A stretch of 9,535 bases of DNA from Planctomycetota bacterium (GTDB lineage: Bacteria > Planctomycetota > SKW154), in NCBI GenBank assembly GCA_026418755.1, contig JAOAAR010000045.1:1-9535 (forward strand). The letters run 5' to 3'. The translations under genes and the position numbers were made by a program. Below the pieces are notes generated by a model. The model did not search any database and had not been told where the DNA came from. It saw only the letters and a list, made by a program, of their open reading frames with translations. This document shows, in pieces, positions 6,147-9,535 of this stretch (position 1 is its first letter; the number at the start of each line of letters is the position of its first letter).

Positions 6147-6773
6147 TCATTTTATCTTCTCGCGTACTTTGCCTACTACTTCAACCGCTACACTCTTCGC
6201 TTCGAACGCTTTCTCTTCTATCTCTTTTCTTACGTTCTCAACCAGTTTCGTATCGGTGAGGAATTTGAGATTTATTTCTACATTCAGTTTGGCACCGTCT
6301 AACGCTGCAGAAAGCAGGATGGCGGACACACCGACATCGCTTATTAAGTTCGGGTTTCCCATCTCTACCAAATCTTTTAAGTCGAGGATGAGCGAATGCG
6401 CAGTTCTCACACATTCCAGCGGGACTCGCATTGCACTTTTAAGCGCTTCCTGGATTGCTGCCTTGCGTGCCGCTTTCTCTGCATCTGTCCCTTTAGGCAT
6501 CTGGTACGCTGCTGTCACCTTTTTATATTCTTCCACATCTTCATCCATAAAGCGGCTCATCTTTCTTCTCGCTTCCTCTGCTTTGTTCAAAATCTCCCTC
6601 ACTCGCTTTTCGACTGCCGCAAACTTCTCCCGCCCCACCGTAAAATTCGCTACCATCGAAGCCATCGATGCGCCCAACGCACCGCAAAGCGCACTCACAG
6701 AACCTCCACCAGGTGCATCCTTCTCCGCCGCCGCATCATCCAAATACGCCTCAATACTGCCTTTCAAATACAT
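6147..6773 (-). CDS. Cyclodeaminase / methenyl-THF cyclohydrolase family protein (FchA-like)
   Basis: A 208-residue soluble helical protein of the FTCD C-terminal/FchA family. Members either deaminate 5-formimino-THF to 5,10-methenyl-THF or hydrolyse methenyl-THF to 10-formyl-THF, so a role in cytoplasmic one-carbon metabolism is likely; which reaction cannot be decided here. Family marks are the N-terminal DAPGGGSVSALCGALGASMASMVANFT (19-45) and the C-terminal MGNPNLISDVGVSAILLSAALDGAKLNVEINL (138-169). The start at 6773 is chosen because AGGAGG (6786-6781) sits 7 nt upstream and because family homology begins there. An in-frame ATG at 6866 would add 31 residues including a hydrophobic stretch, but its ribosome binding site is poor and a promoter-like sequence lies inside that extension. 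It is convergent with pheT and divergent from the PEGA gene, so it is probably a single-gene unit. Confidence 0.9.
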   Translation of the reverse strand: MYLKGSIEAYLDDAAAEKDAPGGGSVSALCGALGASMASMVANFTVGREKFAAVEKRVREILNKAEEARRKMSRFMDEDVEEYKKVTAAYQMPKGTDAEKAARKAAIQEALKSAMRVPLECVRTAHSLILDLKDLVEMGNPNLISDVGVSAILLSAALDGAKLNVEINLKFLTDTKLVENVRKEIEEKAFEAKSVAVEVVGKVREKIK

Positions 6774-6786
6774 CCTCTCTCCTCCT
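6774..6786 (-). promoter_or_regulatory. Strong Shine-Dalgarno of the FchA-like gene
   Basis: Read on the minus strand this is AGGAGGAGAGAGG directly before the ATG at 6773-6771. AGGAGG is a near-perfect anti-16S match at 7-nt spacing. It decides the start in favour of 6773 over the upstream in-frame ATG at 6866. Confidence 0.85.
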
Positions 6787-6804
6787 AATAACACCACATA
6801 ATAA

Positions 6805-6832
6805 ATCATAAGCAACAGACACACTACTACAA
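6805..6832 (-). promoter_or_regulatory. Candidate sigma70-type promoter of the FchA-like gene
   Basis: On the minus strand, TTGTAG (6832-6827, 3 of 6 to consensus) and TATGAT (6810-6805, 5 of 6) are separated by 16 nt. Transcription would begin near 6798, giving a 5' UTR of about 25 nt that still contains the strong ribosome binding site. The -35 is weak, so this is tentative. Confidence 0.35.
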
Positions 6833-6915
6833 ATACTAATCCTTTTTTAATTTCCGAGTTCGACATACCTCAGACAAGCAAAAGATACTTTCTTAAGATT
6901 AAATTTTATTTAAAT

Positions 6916-6944
6916 TTGCTGTTTGAGAGGATAAGATTTTAAAT
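6916..6944 (+). promoter_or_regulatory. Candidate promoter of the PEGA/Ig-repeat gene pair
   Basis: TTGCTG (6916-6921) and TTAAAT (6939-6944) are separated by 17 nt within an AT-rich stretch (about 6885-6950) upstream of the gene at 6973. Neither hexamer is close to consensus (3 of 6 and 4 of 6), but position and AT-richness suit a divergent promoter region shared with the minus-strand gene. Confidence 0.3.
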
Positions 6945-6972
6945 AGAAGATTGGTTTGTTGGAGGTGAAGTT

Positions 6973-8235
6973 GTGCGTTATCTGGTGGTTGTTATGGTGG
7001 TTTTTGCGTTGGCAGGAGTGGGTTGCGCGCAGATGCGCTACAGCGGCAGGTATCAGGAAGTGAGAATCGAATCTGTTCCTGAGGGAGCAATAGTGGTTCT
7101 CGAAGGGGCAATCAGCACCTTGAGCCCAGCAGCACTGAAAACACAAGAAGGCATTGTAATCGCACTCCAGTCTCCTGTCCAATTGAAGACTCCTGTGGTC
7201 CTGATTCTGGACAAGGAGTGCAAAGAGTACCGAGTCAAACTGATTGCTGAGGGTTATCCTGAGTATGAGAAGGTGCTGACGCCTGAGTTTGCATTTCATC
7301 CATACCTTATAATCACATTTCCTATTGTGCCGTTCTGGTCGAATTACGAGATAAAAAGGTTTGCTGATGTGAAGGTGGATTTTGAAGCATATAAGGCAGA
7401 ATATGAAAAGAACCGTCTGGCGATTGCGGAGGCGGAGTTTAAGAAGGCAGAAGCGGACTATAACAAAATTGTGAAATCGCTCGAAGAGATAGATAGACTA
7501 ATAGAGTCTCAGACGAAAGCAAAAACGGAGGCGGAAGAGAGTGTCGCTTTTTTGAAGGAGGAGTTGAAGAAGGCGGAAGAGGCGCGTAGCGCTGCGGAGG
7601 CGGCGGGGGACGAGAAGGCGCTCAAGGAGGCGGAGAAGGCTCTTGCTGATGTATCTGCAAGGCTTTCGAAGGCAGAGGGACGAGACACAGAGTTGAAAAA
7701 TGAGATTGAGAGGCTGAAAGAGCAACGAGGGGAGATGGCGAAGGAAGGGGAGTTGCTTAGGGAGCGGTGCGAGACCGCCCGTGGCAAATATGAGGCTCTT
7801 GTGAAAGAAAGGAATGCTAAACTTCTGATGGATGCGGAGAGAGAGTTAAAGGAGGCGGAGGCGGCATTCAAAGAGGCAACCTCCGAGATGAAAAGTTTGA
7901 GTGAGGAGCGGATAGCAAAGGATGGTGAACTTCAGGCTGCGGAGGAGAGAGTGGTTAAAGCGAAAGAATCTTTTGAAGAAGCGAAGGCGAAAATGAAGGG
8001 TTTGAAAGGCGAAGAGTTGGAAGCGGCGAAGGGCGAATTTAAGAAGGCAAAAGCGGAACTTGCGGAGGCTCAAAATGGAGTCAGAGAAATAAAGGGAAAA
8101 GTCGCGCAACTCGAAAAACTGCTCAAAGAATCGAAGAAAAAAATGGATTCTGCGAAAGCAAGACTTGACGCTGCAATAGCCAACTACGAGAATTTGAAAG
8201 GCAGCGGTGAGCAGCCTAAGGAAGGAGAAAAATAA
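6973..8235 (+). CDS. Exported PEGA-like domain protein with long C-terminal coiled coil
   Basis: A 420-residue envelope protein of unknown role. The GTG start at 6973 has GGAGGTG (6961-6967) 5 nt upstream. Residues 1-20 are a signal peptide (MRYLVVVMVVFALAGVGCAQ). Cys18 follows GVG, which is not a canonical lipobox, so the protein may be lipidated or cut by signal peptidase I. Residues about 29-105 look like a PEGA domain: VRIESVPEGAIVVLEG, then TPVVLILDKECKEYRVKLIAEGYPEYEKVL. There is an extra insert of roughly 25 residues (about 46-72) between the first strands. A short hydrophobic patch (YLIITFPIVPFW, 111-122) follows. Residues about 135-408 are an almost unbroken Ala/Glu/Lys-rich coiled coil, ending in a hydrophilic tail. 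PEGA domains are generally linked to surface or peptidoglycan-associated proteins, so a periplasmic spacer or scaffold role is plausible but unproven. It is followed after 20 bp by the Ig-repeat lipoprotein gene. Confidence 0.85.
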   Translation: MRYLVVVMVVFALAGVGCAQMRYSGRYQEVRIESVPEGAIVVLEGAISTLSPAALKTQEGIVIALQSPVQLKTPVVLILDKECKEYRVKLIAEGYPEYEKVLTPEFAFHPYLIITFPIVPFWSNYEIKRFADVKVDFEAYKAEYEKNRLAIAEAEFKKAEADYNKIVKSLEEIDRLIESQTKAKTEAEESVAFLKEELKKAEEARSAAEAAGDEKALKEAEKALADVSARLSKAEGRDTELKNEIERLKEQRGEMAKEGELLRERCETARGKYEALVKERNAKLLMDAERELKEAEAAFKEATSEMKSLSEERIAKDGELQAAEERVVKAKESFEEAKAKMKGLKGEELEAAKGEFKKAKAELAEAQNGVREIKGKVAQLEKLLKESKKKMDSAKARLDAAIANYENLKGSGEQPKEGEK

Positions 8236-8255
8236 TTGAAAGGGGAGGAATAGAA

Positions 8256-9535
8256 ATGAGGAAACTGCTTTTATCCGTTCTGTTGGTGGGATTTCTGTCA
8301 GGTTGCGGGCATCCTGTCACGATTGGCGCTGTTATATGGCTGCTGCAAGGCGACAAAGGTAAGAAGAGAACTCATGCTTTGAAGATTTTGCCTACAACTC
8401 TTCCACAAGGCTTAAAGAATGCCGCTTATCCTACGATTCAATTCACCGCAACGGGCGGAAGTGGCACATATAACTGGACCTGTACAGGACTGCCGACAGG
8501 ACTCGTTTTTGATCCAGTGACGGCGCAACTTTCTGGAACGCCTACCCAAGGTGGCAACTTCTCCGTTACCGTCACGGCAACTGATGCAACAAAACCGACC
8601 CTGAAAGGCAGCCGTATGTGCCAACTTCATATCGTCGGCATCAGGATTCTGACTACCACTATTCCTGATGGTTGCATATCTGTTCCGTATTCAGCAACGA
8701 TTCAGTATGAAGGAGGCGCTGCTCCGTTTAACTGGACTTGGAGCGGAAATACTCCAGCGACGGCAGGGTTAGCCCTTGATGCAGCCACGGGAGTAATCTC
8801 GGGAACGCCAACATCTGGTGGCAACTTCTCTTTTACTGTTACAGTGACAGATAATGACGGAGATACTGATGACCAGCAATACACTATGGCTATCAAATCT
8901 GTTCTCATAACTACCCCAAGTCTGCCTGATAGTTATGTTGATGCAACTTACAGTCAAACGCTTACAGCGGTCGGGGGGACAGGCGCACTCACTTGGAGTT
9001 GGAGCGGCACTACTCCTCCAGGATTGTCTCTCGATTCAGCAAGCGGTGTAATAAGCGGCAATCCTACAATCGCAGGCAACTATACTTTCACAGTGACAGT
9101 GACTGATTCAGACACACCGCCAAATTCCGACAGTAAGAACTTCACAATCCATATTTATCCTGACTTAAAAATTACGACCGCATCGCTACCTGATGCGCTC
9201 ATAGCGGTGCCATATTCCCAGCAGGTTCAAGCGACAGGTGGAACAGGTGATTTCACTTGGAGTTTCTCCACAACACCTGCTATTCCATCTGGCTCGCTTA
9301 CGATTAACTCCTCTACTGGTGTAATAAGCGGGACACCACAAGTCGGTGATGAAGGAAATTATACCTGCACTATAACTGTTACCGACAATATCACAGGCGA
9401 CAGTGATACAAAAGACATTCCTCTTAAAATCAAACTTGTCCTTGTTATAACCACAACGAGTCTGCCTGATAGTTATGTTGATGCAACTTACAGTCAAACG
9501 CTTACAGCGGTCGGGGGGACAGGCGCACTCACTTG
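8256..9535 (+). CDS. Lipoprotein with tandem putative-Ig (He_PIG-type) repeats, 3' end outside window
   Basis: 426 codons are visible and open to the window edge. The ATG at 8256 has GGGGAGGA (8242-8249) at 6-nt spacing. Residues 1-17 (MRKLLLSVLLVGFLSGC) form a lipoprotein signal with a perfect LSGC lipobox, so Cys17 is likely lipid-anchored. From about residue 44 there are tandem beta-sandwich repeats of about 85-95 residues: about 44-128, 129-216, 217-303, 304-396, and a fifth cut by the window end. Each carries the putative-Ig signature: a ...LPD..V..PY/TYSQT... strand, a GGTG.-.W.WS segment, GL.LD..TGVISGTPT, and a GGNFSFTVTVTD type ending. Such domains usually mediate adhesion or act as spacers in surface proteins. 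Residues 222-246 and 402-426 are identical. The gene is richer in A and C on the coding strand than the purine-rich genes upstream. It is probably co-transcribed with the PEGA/coiled-coil gene 20 bp upstream. Confidence 0.9.
   Translation, partial: MRKLLLSVLLVGFLSGCGHPVTIGAVIWLLQGDKGKKRTHALKILPTTLPQGLKNAAYPTIQFTATGGSGTYNWTCTGLPTGLVFDPVTAQLSGTPTQGGNFSVTVTATDATKPTLKGSRMCQLHIVGIRILTTTIPDGCISVPYSATIQYEGGAAPFNWTWSGNTPATAGLALDAATGVISGTPTSGGNFSFTVTVTDNDGDTDDQQYTMAIKSVLITTPSLPDSYVDATYSQTLTAVGGTGALTWSWSGTTPPGLSLDSASGVISGNPTIAGNYTFTVTVTDSDTPPNSDSKNFTIHIYPDLKITTASLPDALIAVPYSQQVQATGGTGDFTWSFSTTPAIPSGSLTINSSTGVISGTPQVGDEGNYTCTITVTDNITGDSDTKDIPLKIKLVLVITTTSLPDSYVDATYSQTLTAVGGTGALT
8919..8995 (+). repeat. 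77-bp perfect direct repeat, copy 1
   Basis: Identical base for base to 9459-9535. It encodes SLPDSYVDATYSQTLTAVGGTGALT at the start of the third Ig-like domain. The offset is exactly 540 bp, i.e. 180 codons or two domains. Confidence 0.95.
9459..9535 (+). repeat. 77-bp perfect direct repeat, copy 2 (runs into window end)
   Basis: Second copy, at the start of the fifth Ig-like domain. Identity begins at 9459 and is unbroken up to the last base of the window, so the true repeat may be longer. Sequence just upstream of the two copies is only loosely similar, which marks the left boundary of the duplicated or gene-converted segment. Confidence 0.95.

Noticed and set aside
6124..6801. Long + strand open frame (225 codons) opposite the FchA-like gene
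   Set aside because: It is antisense to a clear family member, its product is Ser/Ala/Phe-rich low-complexity sequence, and it has no convincing ribosome binding site.
7509..7871. Minus-strand open frame (120 codons) opposite the coiled-coil gene
   Set aside because: It is the mirror of GAG/AAG/GCG-rich coiled-coil codons; the product is Ser/Phe/Leu-rich without recognisable features.

Overview
The window is a bacterial chromosomal segment. It opens with a conserved translation operon and continues into lineage-specific cell-envelope genes. Positions 1-5948 (+ strand) hold the 3' end of thrS, then infC, rpmI, rplT, pheS, two small paralogous membrane-protein genes, and pheT. Spacing is short throughout, infC and rpmI overlap, and I see no obvious terminator before the end of pheT, so this reads as one transcription unit. 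The order thrS-infC-rpmI-rplT-pheS-pheT is the classic bacterial arrangement. The unusual element is the pair of membrane genes lodged between pheS and pheT.

Positions 5949-6146 are a convergent intergenic region with a small hairpin and a probable intrinsic terminator. On the minus strand, 6773-6147 encodes a formiminotransferase-cyclodeaminase/methenyl-THF cyclohydrolase-family protein (FchA-like) with a very strong ribosome binding site. After an AT-rich divergent promoter region, the + strand carries two exported-protein genes 20 bp apart. The first (6973-8235) is a PEGA-like domain joined to a roughly 270-residue coiled coil. The second (8256 to the window end, incomplete) is a lipoprotein built of tandem putative-Ig (He_PIG-type) domains. 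The second contains a 77-bp perfect direct repeat with a 540-bp period that runs into the window edge.

Organism: a bacterium of moderate GC with strong Shine-Dalgarno sites and an envelope that receives lipoproteins. PheT is about 700 residues and lacks the OB-fold tRNA-binding domain. PheS has LLRSQTSPVQIR and PGRVYRPDT variants and a Cys4 cluster, and ThrS has WQGPTIQ. From memory this set resembles Planctomycetota and related uncultivated lineages, but this is an unsearched inference.

How the genes work together: the first block supplies two tRNA synthetases, initiation factor IF3 and two 50S proteins. IF3 very probably starts at an AUU codon, the hallmark of IF3 self-regulation. The FchA-like enzyme would act in one-carbon/folate metabolism. 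The last two genes are likely co-expressed envelope proteins of unknown function. I found no clear evidence of a wholly new system. The best leads are the AUU start of infC, the membrane-protein pair inside pheST, the B2-less PheT, and the expanding Ig-repeat lipoprotein beside the PEGA/coiled-coil protein.
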